Made by a program: the position numbers and the translations under genes
In this document: piece after piece, positions 33,027 to 41,512 of the stretch
How positions within the stretch are numbered: the stretch's first letter is position 1
How the letters are laid out: each line of letters opens with the position of its first letter
Assembly (NCBI GenBank): GCA_035635555.1
Contig: DASQAT010000046.1
Span: 186,001 to 250,000 of the forward strand
Source of the DNA: Candidatus Dormiibacterota bacterium
GTDB taxonomy: Bacteria > Acidobacteriota > Polarisedimenticolia > Gp22-AA2
Direction: 5' to 3'
DNA length: 64,000 bases
Notes under the pieces: model-generated
Database searches by the model: none
What the model saw: the letters and a program-made list of their open reading frames with translations, nothing else
What the model was told of the DNA's origin: nothing

Positions 33027-34993
33027 ATCGCGCGGATCGGGCTGTTCGGATCACGCTGCTCCTGGCGCTCTGGGGGGCCGCCGGTGGCGCTCTGTCGGCC
33101 GCCGAGGGTCTGGTCGGGAAGGACCCGGCGCGTCCCGACGCGTACTATCATTATTCGCTGGCGCAGCAGCTCATCATGGCGCGCGACTATCTGCACGCGC
33201 TCGAGCAGATGGAGCACGCGGTGGCCAGCGACTCCTCGCCGTCGCTCCTGCTGGAGCTCGCCCAGCTGCGGTATTCGCTGAACGACCTCGCCGGCGCCAC
33301 CGATCTCGCCGAGAAGGTGGCCGCCGCGAACCCCGACCTCGGGGAAGCCCACCGCCTCCTGGGGGACATCCATCTCAGCCGCGCCCGGGACGGCGGCGAC
33401 TCCGACACCCAGGTGACGCAGGCGATCGAGCAGTACCACAGCGCCCTGCAGGCGGACCCGGCCGACCAGGACACCTGCCGGGCCCTCGCCGAGCTCTACT
33501 ACCACACGGGCCGGCTGAAGGAGGCGGGCGAGACGCTCTCGGAGTACGCGCGGAAGCGGCCGCTGGACGGCCAGATGTCGCTCCTCCTCGGGAAGGTCTA
33601 CGCGCGCACCGGACGCCTGGCGGACTCGGAGGTCCTGCTGCGCCAGACCGTCGCGCGCGACCCGGGGAACCTCGAGGCCGCCGACGCCCTGGCCTCCCTT
33701 CTTGAGTTCGAGAAGAAATACGACGAAGCGATCGCGATTTACCGGGCCGCGTCGGAGGGGAATATCGATTCGGCCTACGTCCGCACGCGCCTCGGCACGC
33801 TGCAGCTGCTGGCGGGGCGCTATCAGGAGGCGATCCGCGAGCTTCAGAGAGCGCAGACGCTCGATCCCGCGGACAGCCGCTCGCTCCTGCCCCTGGCCCA
33901 GGCCTGCGAAGCCGCGGAGGACTTCAAGGGCGCCCTCGAAACCTATGAACGGCTGATCCAGAAGGAGCCGGCGAATCTCGAGGCGCGGTTCCACAGGGCA
34001 CGTCTCCAGCACAAGGAGGGGGATGCGGCCGGGGCCCTCAAGGGGTATCAGGACATCATCGATCTCGCCACCGGTCGCGGTGCGGTGACCGACCGCGAGG
34101 CCGCGATCCTGGCGCTGGTCTACTCGCAGATCGGGATCCTGCACATGGACGGACGCGAGTACGCCGCGGCCGTGGAAGCGTTCACCCAGGCGCTCAATGC
34201 GGCGGACGAGCCGGGGCCGGAGCTGTTCCTGCTCCTCGGCCGCGCCGAGCTCGAGGCCGGCAGCCCCGCGGAGGCGCGCCGTGTCTCGGCGGAAGCGAGG
34301 AAACGATTCCCCGCCGACCTCGACGTCAAGGTGTTCCAGGGCGAGATCCTGATCGCATCGGGAGACGAAGGCGGAGCGCGTGACTATTACAGGGGAGTCC
34401 TGCGGGACGCCTCGGGCTCTTCCGAGGCGTACGGGCGCGTCTCGGAGGCCCTGCTGCGCCGGAAGCGGTATACCCTGGCGGATCTGTTCCTCAAGGAGGG
34501 CACGCGCAAGCATCCGGAGGACGATGGCCTGCTGTTCGCGCGGGGCGCCGCCCTGGAGCGTGTAGGGCGCGCGGCCGAAGCGGAGCGTCTCCTGTCCCGC
34601 GCCATTGCCATCAATCCAAAGAACGCGATGGCCCTCAACTACCTCGGCTACATGCTGGCCGACCGCGGCGTCAAGCTGAAGGAGGCCCTGGCCTACGTGC
34701 AGCGGGCGCTGGCGCTGGAACCCAACAACGCCGCCTACCTCGACACTCTGGGCTGGGCCCAGTTCAGGCTGGCGCTCTACGCCGACGCCGAAAAGAGCCT
34801 GCGCGCCGCCCTCGCCTCCGACGGGAGCGATCCCACGATCCGCGAGCACCTCGGGGATCTCCTGATCGCCACGGGACGCGAGGAGGAAGCGTTGCGCGAA
34901 TGGCAGGCCGCGCTGCAGCGCGGTCACGAGGAGCCCGAGAGGGTGCGGCAGAAAATCCTGAAAGCCCAGGGCGGCCGCCCCGTGACGCCGTGA
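33023..34993 (+). CDS. Exported multi-TPR protein
   Basis: A 656-residue protein with an N-terminal signal peptide (about 1-26) and then tetratricopeptide repeats over almost its whole length, for example YHYSLAQQLIMARDYLHALEQME and NAMALNYLGYMLADRGVKL. TPR arrays act as protein-binding scaffolds; this one should lie in the periplasm or on the outer membrane. The GTG start overlaps the kinase stop (GTGA) and its stop overlaps the following lipoprotein start, so the three proteins are likely made in fixed proportion. The repeat architecture is clear; the partner is not known. Confidence 0.8.
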   Translation: MNRADRAVRITLLLALWGAAGGALSAAEGLVGKDPARPDAYYHYSLAQQLIMARDYLHALEQMEHAVASDSSPSLLLELAQLRYSLNDLAGATDLAEKVAAANPDLGEAHRLLGDIHLSRARDGGDSDTQVTQAIEQYHSALQADPADQDTCRALAELYYHTGRLKEAGETLSEYARKRPLDGQMSLLLGKVYARTGRLADSEVLLRQTVARDPGNLEAADALASLLEFEKKYDEAIAIYRAASEGNIDSAYVRTRLGTLQLLAGRYQEAIRELQRAQTLDPADSRSLLPLAQACEAAEDFKGALETYERLIQKEPANLEARFHRARLQHKEGDAAGALKGYQDIIDLATGRGAVTDREAAILALVYSQIGILHMDGREYAAAVEAFTQALNAADEPGPELFLLLGRAELEAGSPAEARRVSAEARKRFPADLDVKVFQGEILIASGDEGGARDYYRGVLRDASGSSEAYGRVSEALLRRKRYTLADLFLKEGTRKHPEDDGLLFARGAALERVGRAAEAERLLSRAIAINPKNAMALNYLGYMLADRGVKLKEALAYVQRALALEPNNAAYLDTLGWAQFRLALYADAEKSLRAALASDGSDPTIREHLGDLLIATGREEEALREWQAALQRGHEEPERVRQKILKAQGGRPVTP

Positions 34994-35841
34994 TCGACAG
35001 GCCGGGGCCGCGGAAGGGGAGAGTCTCGGCGTGGCGGGGGCCCGTCGCGTGCCTCGCCCTTCTTGCCAGCGCCTGCGCCGGCGCACATCTGCCCGACACT
35101 CAGCCGCCGTCATCTCCCGCGGGCGCGCGGGGGTATCGGGCGCTGTTCCGCGGGGAGGCGGAGGGTCCCGGCGGCAAGGGTCGTTTTCGCGTGGCCGTCG
35201 CCATCCTTCCGCCGGATCGTATTCGTCTCGAGTTCTTCGGTCCCGTAGGCGGCCCGCGGGTGATCCTCGCGGCATCGTCCGACCAGACCGTCGCACTCCT
35301 GCCCTCCGCCCGCGCCTACGAGAGAACGCAGTCGTCGGCGGAGGCGATCGACAGGATCCTGGGGATGCCCGTGGACGTGCCTGGGCTGGTCGCGCTACTG
35401 ACGGGACGTCCGATGTGCGCGCAGGAATCGATGCGCGTCGAGGTCATGACCCGCCCGGCGGCGACCTTCGGCCGCACGCTGTCGTGGTACCAGGTCAGCT
35501 GCCCACCCGCGGACGTCCGCTATCAGGCACGCTGCGAGGATCGCGGCGGAACGCTGTTGTCGGCGACCGTGAGCGAGGGGATCACCGGTGCTATCATCCT
35601 CGAGGCGGAGTATGGCGACTATGAAAAGGGGCTGGGACCGCGCTGGCCCCGGCAGGTGAAGCTGCGGCTCCTCAAGAAGGACGCGACCGTCCATCTCGCC
35701 GCCGTGGAGGGCCCGTGGGCCAGCGACGTGCCCGAGTCGATCTTCACACCGGACGTTCCCGAGGGCTTCGAGAGCAGACCACTCACCCTGTTTCCATCCG
35801 GTCCGGGTCTCCCGGGGGGAGAGGCCGGCCTGACGCGCTGA
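34990..35841 (+). CDS. LolB/DUF4292-like lipoprotein
   Basis: A 283-residue lipoprotein with a basic start, hydrophobic stretch and lipobox LASAC (Cys29). The mature part has the pattern of outer-membrane lipoproteins of the LolB/DUF4292 type (YRALFRGEAEG, FRVAVAILPPDRIRLEFFGPVGG, a central helical region and a C-terminal beta-sheet), though the match is by pattern rather than strict motif. A role in envelope lipoprotein or lipid handling is inferred. The GTG at 34990 overlaps the TPR stop (GTGA). Its own stop appears to overlap an unusual CTG start of ispE. Confidence 0.6.
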   Translation: MIDRPGPRKGRVSAWRGPVACLALLASACAGAHLPDTQPPSSPAGARGYRALFRGEAEGPGGKGRFRVAVAILPPDRIRLEFFGPVGGPRVILAASSDQTVALLPSARAYERTQSSAEAIDRILGMPVDVPGLVALLTGRPMCAQESMRVEVMTRPAATFGRTLSWYQVSCPPADVRYQARCEDRGGTLLSATVSEGITGAIILEAEYGDYEKGLGPRWPRQVKLRLLKKDATVHLAAVEGPWASDVPESIFTPDVPEGFESRPLTLFPSGPGLPGGEAGLTR

Positions 35842-36731
35842 TCCGGCTGAAGGCACACGCCAAGATCAACCTCTCCCTCAAGATTGTCGGCAGGCGGCCC
35901 GACGGCCTGCACGATATCGAGACGATCGTGCAGACGATCAGCCTGCACGACACCCTCACGCTCGAGTCCCGGGACGAGGGGCTCTCCCTGCAGGTGGACG
36001 ATTCCGCGATTCCCAGCGGGCCGGACAACCTGGCCTGGCGGGCAGCAGCCGCCCTGCCCGCGCCTCGCCGGGCGCCGCGCGGGGCGCATCTCAGGATCCA
36101 GAAGGGGATTCCCGCGGGGGCCGGGCTGGGCGGTGGCAGCAGCGACGCCGCCGCCACTCTGATCGGACTGCGCTCGCTGTGGGGCCTGGATCTGCCCGAA
36201 CGGGAGCTGGAGACCATCGCCGCGACTCTGGGGGCCGATGTGCCGTTCTTCCTGCACGGCGGCACGGCCCTGCTGACGGGGACGGGGACGGTCGTCGACC
36301 CCCTGGAGGACGCTCTCGGGTACCAGATCCTGCTCGCCTTTCCGGGGGTGCCTCTCGCGACGCGGGAGGTCTACGCCCTGGCCTCGGCGTCGTTGACATC
36401 TAGCTTGAAAATCAGTAGCATGGCACGCTTCAGACACACCCTGCAGGGCGGCCTCCCGAGGGAGGTCGAGATGTGGGTGCGCGCGGGCAACGACCTGGAA
36501 CCGTTTGCGCGCTCCCTCTGTCCTCCCATCGCGGAGATCCTGGACCGCCTGCGGACAGCGGGGGCAACGGCCGCTTCCATGACCGGAAGCGGGTCGGCCG
36601 TTTTCGGCATTTTCAGGGACACGGCCGCTCTGGGACGAGCTCTCGCGTCGGTGGGGGCCTCGGGCCATGCCGCTGTTCGGTGTGTGCCCGTCGGACGGAT
36701 GGAGTACCGGAGACACGCGGGTTTGCTATAG
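35838..36731 (+). CDS. ispE: 4-diphosphocytidyl-2-C-methyl-D-erythritol kinase
   Basis: A GHMP kinase of the non-mevalonate isoprenoid pathway, phosphorylating CDP-methylerythritol. It has LKAHAKINLSLKIVGRRPDG at the N-terminus, the ATP motif PAGAGLGGGSSDAA, and MTGSGSAVFG near the C-terminus. The family always starts one or two residues before the KAxAKINL motif. No ATG, GTG or TTG exists there: the only candidates are CTG 35838, which overlaps the upstream stop as CTGA, or CTG 35847. ATG 35715 would overlap the lipoprotein gene by about 127 bases and add 41 unrelated residues. CTG 35838 gives 297 residues, normal for IspE. Gene order ispE-spoVG-prs is classical. Confidence 0.85.
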   Translation: MIRLKAHAKINLSLKIVGRRPDGLHDIETIVQTISLHDTLTLESRDEGLSLQVDDSAIPSGPDNLAWRAAAALPAPRRAPRGAHLRIQKGIPAGAGLGGGSSDAAATLIGLRSLWGLDLPERELETIAATLGADVPFFLHGGTALLTGTGTVVDPLEDALGYQILLAFPGVPLATREVYALASASLTSSLKISSMARFRHTLQGGLPREVEMWVRAGNDLEPFARSLCPPIAEILDRLRTAGATAASMTGSGSAVFGIFRDTAALGRALASVGASGHAAVRCVPVGRMEYRRHAGLL

Positions 36732-36761
36732 CACTCGGGACAGCGAAGAGAGGCGCCGGGC

Positions 36762-37127
36762 ATGGAAATCACGGAGGTCCGGGTCTTTCCAGTCGGCGAA
36801 GACAAGCTGAAGGCCTTCGTCTCCATCATCATTGACGACTGCTTCGTGGTCAGCGACATCAAGATCATCAACGGGAACAACGGGCTGTTCATCTCGATGC
36901 CCAGCAAGAAGCGGAAAAACGGAACGTTTCGGGACATCGCCCACCCGCTGAACAACGACACGCGCAGGAAGATCGAGGAGAAGGTGCTGGCCAGGTACAA
37001 GGAAGTCCTCGCACGCGGCGGTGCCGCAGCCGATCGCGCGGCCGGCGACGAAGACGATCGTTCCGACGGTCCGGCGGGCCTCGAGCCATCCTCCACCCCC
37101 CACCCGGACGATCCCACACCTGCGTAA
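36762..37127 (+). CDS. spoVG: Septation/nucleic acid-binding regulator SpoVG
   Basis: A 121-residue SpoVG protein. The conserved core is the first 85 residues: EITEVRVFPV, KAFVSIIIDDCFVVSDIKII, GLFISMPSKKRKNG and DIAHPLNNDTRRKIEEKVL. The C-terminal 30-odd residues are a disordered Pro/Asp-rich tail. SpoVG binds DNA and RNA and acts as a global regulator in Firmicutes and spirochaetes; outside sporulating bacteria its targets are poorly known. GAGAGG lies at proper distance before ATG 36762. It is placed between ispE and tRNA-Gln/prs, as in many genomes. Confidence 0.95.
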   Translation: MEITEVRVFPVGEDKLKAFVSIIIDDCFVVSDIKIINGNNGLFISMPSKKRKNGTFRDIAHPLNNDTRRKIEEKVLARYKEVLARGGAAADRAAGDEDDRSDGPAGLEPSSTPHPDDPTPA

Positions 37128-37154
37128 CACCGGACCGGATCAGGAGCCGATCGT

Positions 37155-37228
37155 TGGGGCGTCGTCAAGTGGTAAGACACTGGACTTTGGATCCAGGACC
37201 GGAGGTTCGAATCCTCCCGCCCCAACCA
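37155..37228 (+). tRNA. tRNA-Gln (anticodon TTG)
   Basis: A complete 74-base cloverleaf. Acceptor stem TGGGGCG/CGCCCCA, anticodon stem CTGGA/TCCAG around loop CTTTGGA (anticodon TTG), T-stem GGAGG/CCTCC around TTCGAAT, and an encoded CCA end. It lies in the spoVG-prs spacer and is probably processed out of that transcript, since no separate promoter is evident. Confidence 0.95.
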
Positions 37229-37266
37229 CGGGGCGCAAGCGGGTCCGCAGGAGAGGACACGAAGAG

Positions 37267-38220
37267 ATGAGCCCGGCCGACATGAACGGCCTGACGGTGT
37301 TCACGGGCAGCGCCCACCCGGTGCTGGCCAAGGAGATCTGTTCTTTCCTCGGGATCCCCCTGGGACGCACCGAATGCCGGCGTTTCGCGGACGGCGAGGC
37401 GTACTGCCAGATTCTGGAGAACGTGCGCGGCGCAGACGTCTTCGTCATCCAGCCGACCTGCCCGCCGGCCGACGCGAACCTGATGGAACTCCTCGTCATG
37501 CTGGATGCCTTCAAGAGATCCTCGGCGGCCCGCATCACCGCGGTGCTGCCCTACTACGGTTACGCGCGGCAGGACCGCAAGGACAAACCGCGGGTCCCGA
37601 TCTCGGCGAAGCTGGTCGCGGATCTCCTGACGGCCGCGGGGGCCGATCGCATCCTGGCGATGGATCTGCACGCGCCGGCCATCCAGGGATTCTTCAACAT
37701 TCCCGTGGACCACCTGTTCGCGGCGCCGGTGATGATCGACCATGTGGCCGCGCTGGGCCTGAAGAACCTGGTCATCGTTTCACCCGACGCGGGCGGTGTC
37801 GAGCGGGCGCGCGCGTACGCCAAGCGACTGGATGCATCGCTCGCCATCATCGACAAGCGGCGGGGCGAGGGGAACGAGCCGAAGGTCATGCACGTCATCG
37901 GCGAAGTCGACGGTCGCACCTGTCTGATCGTCGACGACATCGTCGATACGGCCGGGACGCTCGCCGGCACCGTGCAAGCCCTGACGCGCAAGGGCGCGAA
38001 GGGGATCTACGGCTGCTTCACGCACGCCGTGCTGTCGGGTCCGGCGGTCGATCGCATCCGCGCCTCCGAGATGATGCAGACGGTCGTGACCAACACCATT
38101 CCGATCGACGAGGAGAAGCGTCGTGCCGGGCGCATCACGGTGCTCTCGGTGGCCGGACTCCTGGGTGAGGCGATCAAGAGGATTCACACGAACTCGTCGG
38201 TGAGCTCGCTGTTCGTGTAG
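37267..38220 (+). CDS. prs: Ribose-phosphate pyrophosphokinase
   Basis: A 317-residue class I PRPP synthase making PRPP from ribose-5-phosphate and ATP for nucleotide, His and Trp synthesis. It has FADGEAYCQI, the flexible-loop/ATP region YYGYARQDRKDKPRVPISAK, MDLHAPAIQGFF and the ribose-phosphate loop LIVDDIVDTAGTL. The ATG at 37267 has GGAGAGG about ten bases upstream; ATG 37282 is a less likely alternative. A clear terminator follows. Confidence 0.95.
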   Translation: MSPADMNGLTVFTGSAHPVLAKEICSFLGIPLGRTECRRFADGEAYCQILENVRGADVFVIQPTCPPADANLMELLVMLDAFKRSSAARITAVLPYYGYARQDRKDKPRVPISAKLVADLLTAAGADRILAMDLHAPAIQGFFNIPVDHLFAAPVMIDHVAALGLKNLVIVSPDAGGVERARAYAKRLDASLAIIDKRRGEGNEPKVMHVIGEVDGRTCLIVDDIVDTAGTLAGTVQALTRKGAKGIYGCFTHAVLSGPAVDRIRASEMMQTVVTNTIPIDEEKRRAGRITVLSVAGLLGEAIKRIHTNSSVSSLFV

Positions 38221-38251
38221 CGGGCGCCGGCTCACGGGCCGCGGGATCTTC

Positions 38252-38277
38252 CGGAACGCCGGGAGGTTCCGTTTTTT
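38252..38277 (+). terminator. Rho-independent terminator after prs
   Basis: Stem CGGAAC/GTTCCG with an 8-base loop is followed directly by six T residues. It separates the ispE-spoVG-prs transcript from rplY, although rplY probably has some read-through because no strong promoter is visible in the 50 bases between them. Confidence 0.7.
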
Positions 38278-38327
38278 GAGCCGCAGGGACGGCGCGCGCC
38301 GCTCCCGGGCGCTGAAGGATACGCGCG

Positions 38328-39059
38328 ATGAAGGAAATCGTGGTCGACGTGAAGAGCCGGGAGACGCTGGGGAAAAACCCGTCCCGCCGCCTGAGGCACG
38401 AGGGTCTGATCCCGGCGATCGTTTACGGCGCGAAGAAGGATGCGGTCCCGGTGGTCGTGGATCCGAAGAAGATCCTGGAGATCATCCGCTCTGAATCCGG
38501 GGTCAATACGATTTTCCAGCTCGGCCTGGTCGACACGGAAGCCCGGCGACACGTCATGATCAAGGAATATCAGGTCGACCCGGTCCGGGGGAACCTGATT
38601 CATGCCGATTTTGTGCGCATCCAGATGGATGAAGTGATCGAGGTGGACGTTCCCGTACAGGCGACGGGCGAGGCGGCGGGCGTCAAGCTCGACGGCGGCA
38701 TTCTCGACCATGTGACGCGCCAGGTGCGGGTCTCCTGCCTCCCCGGCGACATCCCGGAGCACATCGTGATCGATGTCACACCGCTCAAGATCGGCGACGC
38801 GCTGCGCGTCTCCGATCTCCCCAAGAGCGACAAGTATCGCATCCTGAGCGAGGCCGACGTGACGCTCGTCGTGGTCACCCCGCCCGCCAAGGAGGAGGTC
38901 GCGGCACCGGCCGCCGAGGCCGCGCCGGCCGCCCCCGCGGAGCCCGAGGTCATCAAGAAGGGCAAGGCCGTGGACGAGGAGGCGGGAGAGGCGACCGAAG
39001 CCGACGAGACGAAGAAGAAGGAAGCCAAGAAGCCGGAAGGCAGGGAAGGGAAGAAGTAG
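38328..39059 (+). CDS. rplY: 50S ribosomal protein L25/Ctc (long form)
   Basis: A 243-residue protein with the L25 5S-rRNA-binding domain (about 1-95) and the C-terminal TL5/Ctc domain (about 95-185). Typical motifs are RETLGKNPSRRLRHEGLIPAIVYG and LIHADFVRIQMDEVIEVDVPV. The last 60 residues are a low-complexity Ala/Glu/Lys tail. This is the general stress protein Ctc form. It opens the rplY-pth-rpsF-rpsR-rplI cluster; AAGGA lies upstream of the ATG. Confidence 0.95.
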   Translation: MKEIVVDVKSRETLGKNPSRRLRHEGLIPAIVYGAKKDAVPVVVDPKKILEIIRSESGVNTIFQLGLVDTEARRHVMIKEYQVDPVRGNLIHADFVRIQMDEVIEVDVPVQATGEAAGVKLDGGILDHVTRQVRVSCLPGDIPEHIVIDVTPLKIGDALRVSDLPKSDKYRILSEADVTLVVVTPPAKEEVAAPAAEAAPAAPAEPEVIKKGKAVDEEAGEATEADETKKKEAKKPEGREGKK

Positions 39060-39079
39060 AGCGGGAAGGACGGCGGGCG

Positions 39080-39673
39080 TTGAAGGTTGTCGTGGGTCTG
39101 GGCAACCCGGGCGAGGAGTACGAGACGACCCGCCACAACATCGGCTACAAGGTGGCCGAGGAGATTCTGGCGCGCCGCGGCCACCCTTACGAGGAGCGCC
39201 GGGCGCGGTCGCTGGTGAGCCGGGCGAGGATCGACGGGGCCGCGGTGCTCGTGGCGCGCCCCTTGACCTACATGAACCGAAGCGGCGCCGCGGTGGCGGC
39301 GCTCCTGGTCCTCGCGGAGGCGGGGCCGGAGGAGTTGTTGGTGGTCTGCGACGATCTGCATCTCGAGTTCGGAACGATCAGGCTGCGTCCGCGCGGCACT
39401 CACGGAGGCCACAAGGGTCTCCTGTCGATCATCGAGACGCTCGGAACCCAGGAGTTCTCCCGCCTGCGCGTGGGCGTCGGTCCCGCGGACCCCGCCTCGG
39501 CGCACGCCGACTTCGTCCTGGCGCCGTTCCGTCGCGCTGAGCGCGCGCGAATTCCCGATCTGGTGCGGCTCGCGGCGGACTGCGCCGAGACGGCCGTCCT
39601 CCTGGGCGTGACGGCCGCCATGAACCGCTTCAATGCACCGCCGCGCTCGGGCGCGGCGGAAGGTCCAGTCTAG
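39080..39673 (+). CDS. pth: Peptidyl-tRNA hydrolase
   Basis: A 197-residue enzyme that recycles peptidyl-tRNA. It has VGLGNPGEEYETTRHNIGY (catalytic H19), RPLTYMNRSG, CDDLHLEFGTIRLRPRG and GGHKGL. The start is TTG at 39080 with GGAAGGA upstream; this gives the universal KVVVGLGNPG opening, and no ATG or GTG is available there. It follows rplY as in most bacteria. Confidence 0.95.
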   Translation: MKVVVGLGNPGEEYETTRHNIGYKVAEEILARRGHPYEERRARSLVSRARIDGAAVLVARPLTYMNRSGAAVAALLVLAEAGPEELLVVCDDLHLEFGTIRLRPRGTHGGHKGLLSIIETLGTQEFSRLRVGVGPADPASAHADFVLAPFRRAERARIPDLVRLAADCAETAVLLGVTAAMNRFNAPPRSGAAEGPV

Positions 39674-39691
39674 AAAGAGAGGGTCCACGCA

Positions 39692-40060
39692 ATGCTACAA
39701 TACGAGACGGTGTTCATCGCCGACCCGACCTATACGGACGAGGAAGTCGATGAGCTCATCAAGGGATACGAGCAGGTCGTGACGGCCGCCGGAGGCAAGT
39801 CCGTGAAGATTGAGAAGTGGGGCAAGCGCCGGCTCGCCTACTCGATCAGGCACCACGAGGAGGGAATCTACGTCCTGATGACCCTCGAGTGCCCCGCGAC
39901 GCTGGTCAAGGAGCTCGATCGACGGTTCCGCATGAACGACAGGATTCTCCGCCACATGGCGGTGCGGGTGGAAAGCGAGCTTCAGCTCGGTCCTTCCCCG
40001 ATGATGAGGCCGCGGCCGGAGCGCGACGAGCAGCTTCTCGAGCCGCCCATGATGCCCTGA
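39692..40060 (+). CDS. rpsF: 30S ribosomal protein S6
   Basis: The protein is 122 residues, [22 protein letters not shown] at the start and [22 protein letters not shown] in the middle. The C-terminal tail ends EPPMMP, without the terminal Glu-Glu that RimK extends in E. coli. A RimK-like gene is nevertheless present at 60862. The gene is followed by rpsR and rplI, the usual order; ssb is not between them. Confidence 0.96.
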   Translation: MLQYETVFIADPTYTDEEVDELIKGYEQVVTAAGGKSVKIEKWGKRRLAYSIRHHEEGIYVLMTLECPATLVKELDRRFRMNDRILRHMAVRVESELQLGPSPMMRPRPERDEQLLEPPMMP

Positions 40061-40079
40061 GCGGGGCACAGGAGAGACG

Positions 40080-40364
40080 ATGAGGGAATCGAGAGAATCG
40101 GGCGGACGAGGGCAGGATCGCGGACGCAAGAAGCAGTACAAGAAGAAGTTCCTGTTCCGGAAGAAGAAGTTCTGCAAATTCTGCGACGAGAAGATCAAGT
40201 TCATCGATTACAAGGACGTCCGGCTCCTCCAGGCCTTCACGCCGGAGCGCGCCAAGATCTTCCCTCGGAGGATCGCGGGAACGTGCTCCAAGCATCAGCG
40301 CAAGCTGATGCAGGCCATCAAGAGAGCGCGCATCCTGGCCCTGATTCCGTTCACCTCGGATTGA
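40080..40364 (+). CDS. rpsR: 30S ribosomal protein S18
   Basis: A 94-residue protein with the S18 core ([41 protein letters not shown]). CKFC upstream and GTC downstream supply cysteines of the zinc-containing (C+) type. A basic N-terminal extension of about 20 residues precedes the core. GGAGAG lies upstream of the ATG. Confidence 0.96.
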   Translation: MRESRESGGRGQDRGRKKQYKKKFLFRKKKFCKFCDEKIKFIDYKDVRLLQAFTPERAKIFPRRIAGTCSKHQRKLMQAIKRARILALIPFTSD

Positions 40365-40397
40365 GAGGCGCCGCCTGAAGGCCTGCCGGAGGAACGC

Positions 40398-40841
40398 ATG
40401 CAGATTGTCCTGAAGGAAGACATCGACAAGCTGGGCCGCCGCGGCGAGATCGTCAAGGTCGCCGATGGCTACGCCCGGAACTATCTCCTGCCTCTCGGAA
40501 AGGCCCTGCCGGCCACGGCGGGGAACCTGAAGGTCATCGAGAGGGAGAAGCGGCGGTACGTCGTCCGGCTCACGAAGGAGAAGGAGGAGAACCAGGCGCT
40601 GGCGGGCAGGATCCAGGCGCTGTCGCTGACTCTCGTGCGCAAGGTGGGGGAGAGCGACGTGCTGTACGGATCGGTGACGTCCGGTGATGTCGCGGAGTCG
40701 CTGTCGAAGGAAGGGATCGTCGTCGACAAGAGGCGCATCCAGCTTCCGGAACCGATCAAGAGCCTGGGGATCTATACGATTCCGATCCGGTTGCATCCCG
40801 AGGTGACCGCCGAGGTGAAGGTGTGGGTGGTCAAGGAGTAG
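40398..40841 (+). CDS. rplI: 50S ribosomal protein L9
   Basis: A 147-residue two-domain protein: N-terminal MQIVLKEDIDKLGRRGEIVKVADGYARNYLLP, a long connecting helix, and a C-terminal domain ending in HPEVTAEVKVWVVKE. Full length and typical of the family. It ends the ribosomal protein cluster. Confidence 0.96.
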   Translation: MQIVLKEDIDKLGRRGEIVKVADGYARNYLLPLGKALPATAGNLKVIEREKRRYVVRLTKEKEENQALAGRIQALSLTLVRKVGESDVLYGSVTSGDVAESLSKEGIVVDKRRIQLPEPIKSLGIYTIPIRLHPEVTAEVKVWVVKE

Positions 40842-40845
40842 CCGC

Positions 40846-41322
40846 GTGAGCGAGACGATGGTGGAGCAGGCCGCGCCCAGGGCGCGTTCCGCTGCGGGGT
40901 CGTTCGTGGCCTGCGCGCTCGCATGGCTCGTTCCCGGTCTCGGCCATCTCTACCTGGGGAAGAAGGGACGCGCCGCGGTATTCTTCCTCGTGGTGGCGGC
41001 CACGTTCGGCCTCGGGATCGCGTCGGACGGGGCGGCGTCGCTCATCGAGGAGCGGCAGCCCCTCACGTTCCTGGCCACCTTCGACAACGTGGCCGTGGGT
41101 CCGTTCGATCTCGTCGGCCGCTACCTGACCTACGGCACGATCGTCTACGCCCTGCCCGGCGAGGAGGGAGACCCCCGGCGCACCCGGCTCGTGGACCGCC
41201 AGCGCGCGCGCGTGCGCAGCGTGACCTACGAGTACGGCAACACCTTCCTCCTCACCGCGGGACTGATGAACCTCCTCCTGATCCTGGACGCGTTCGACAT
41301 CGCGACCGGACGGAAAGAGTGA
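40846..41322 (+). CDS. DUF6677/TM2-like small membrane protein
   Basis: A 158-residue protein with about three membrane helices and the opening ACALAWLVPGLGHLYLGKKGRA, similar to the TM2-type hairpin and to the uncharacterised DUF6677 family of Acidobacteria. A hydrophilic middle region follows. No catalytic motif is visible. The GTG at 40846 has AAGGAG seven bases upstream and overlaps nothing; ATG 40858 is an alternative. It begins a row of small membrane-protein genes downstream of rplI. Confidence 0.55.
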   Translation: MSETMVEQAAPRARSAAGSFVACALAWLVPGLGHLYLGKKGRAAVFFLVVAATFGLGIASDGAASLIEERQPLTFLATFDNVAVGPFDLVGRYLTYGTIVYALPGEEGDPRRTRLVDRQRARVRSVTYEYGNTFLLTAGLMNLLLILDAFDIATGRKE

Positions 41323-41332
41323 CGGGTCCGGG

Positions 41333-41512
41333 ATGATCCGAAGCCACTTCCTCAACATGGTGGTGTTCTCGGGGCTGGTGGCCGTGTTCTTCGCGTTCCT
41401 GACCCAGAATGACGCGAAGAACCGGATGCGCGTCGTCCTCATCCTGGGCGGATCGATGATCGTGCTGTCGCTCGTGCTCGCCTACGTGATGTACCCGTTC
41501 CCGATCCGGTGA
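41333..41512 (+). CDS. Small two-helix membrane protein (59 residues)
   Basis: A 59-residue ORF beginning MIRSHFLNMVVFSGLVAVFF and ending YPFPIR. It has two hydrophobic helices with a short charged turn (TQNDAKNRMR). It fills the gap between the DUF6677-like gene and the VanZ-like gene exactly, and its stop shares a base with the next ATG (TGATG), which argues that it is translated. No family is recognised. Its small size and position suggest a membrane partner of one of the neighbouring proteins. Confidence 0.65.
   Translation: MIRSHFLNMVVFSGLVAVFFAFLTQNDAKNRMRVVLILGGSMIVLSLVLAYVMYPFPIR

Noticed and set aside
32189-35296. A minus-strand open frame of about 1,035 codons opposite the kinase, TPR and lipoprotein genes
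   Set aside because: It mirrors third-position GC bias of the real genes on the plus strand, has low-complexity Arg/Gly/Pro-rich content and no recognisable domain or ribosome site.
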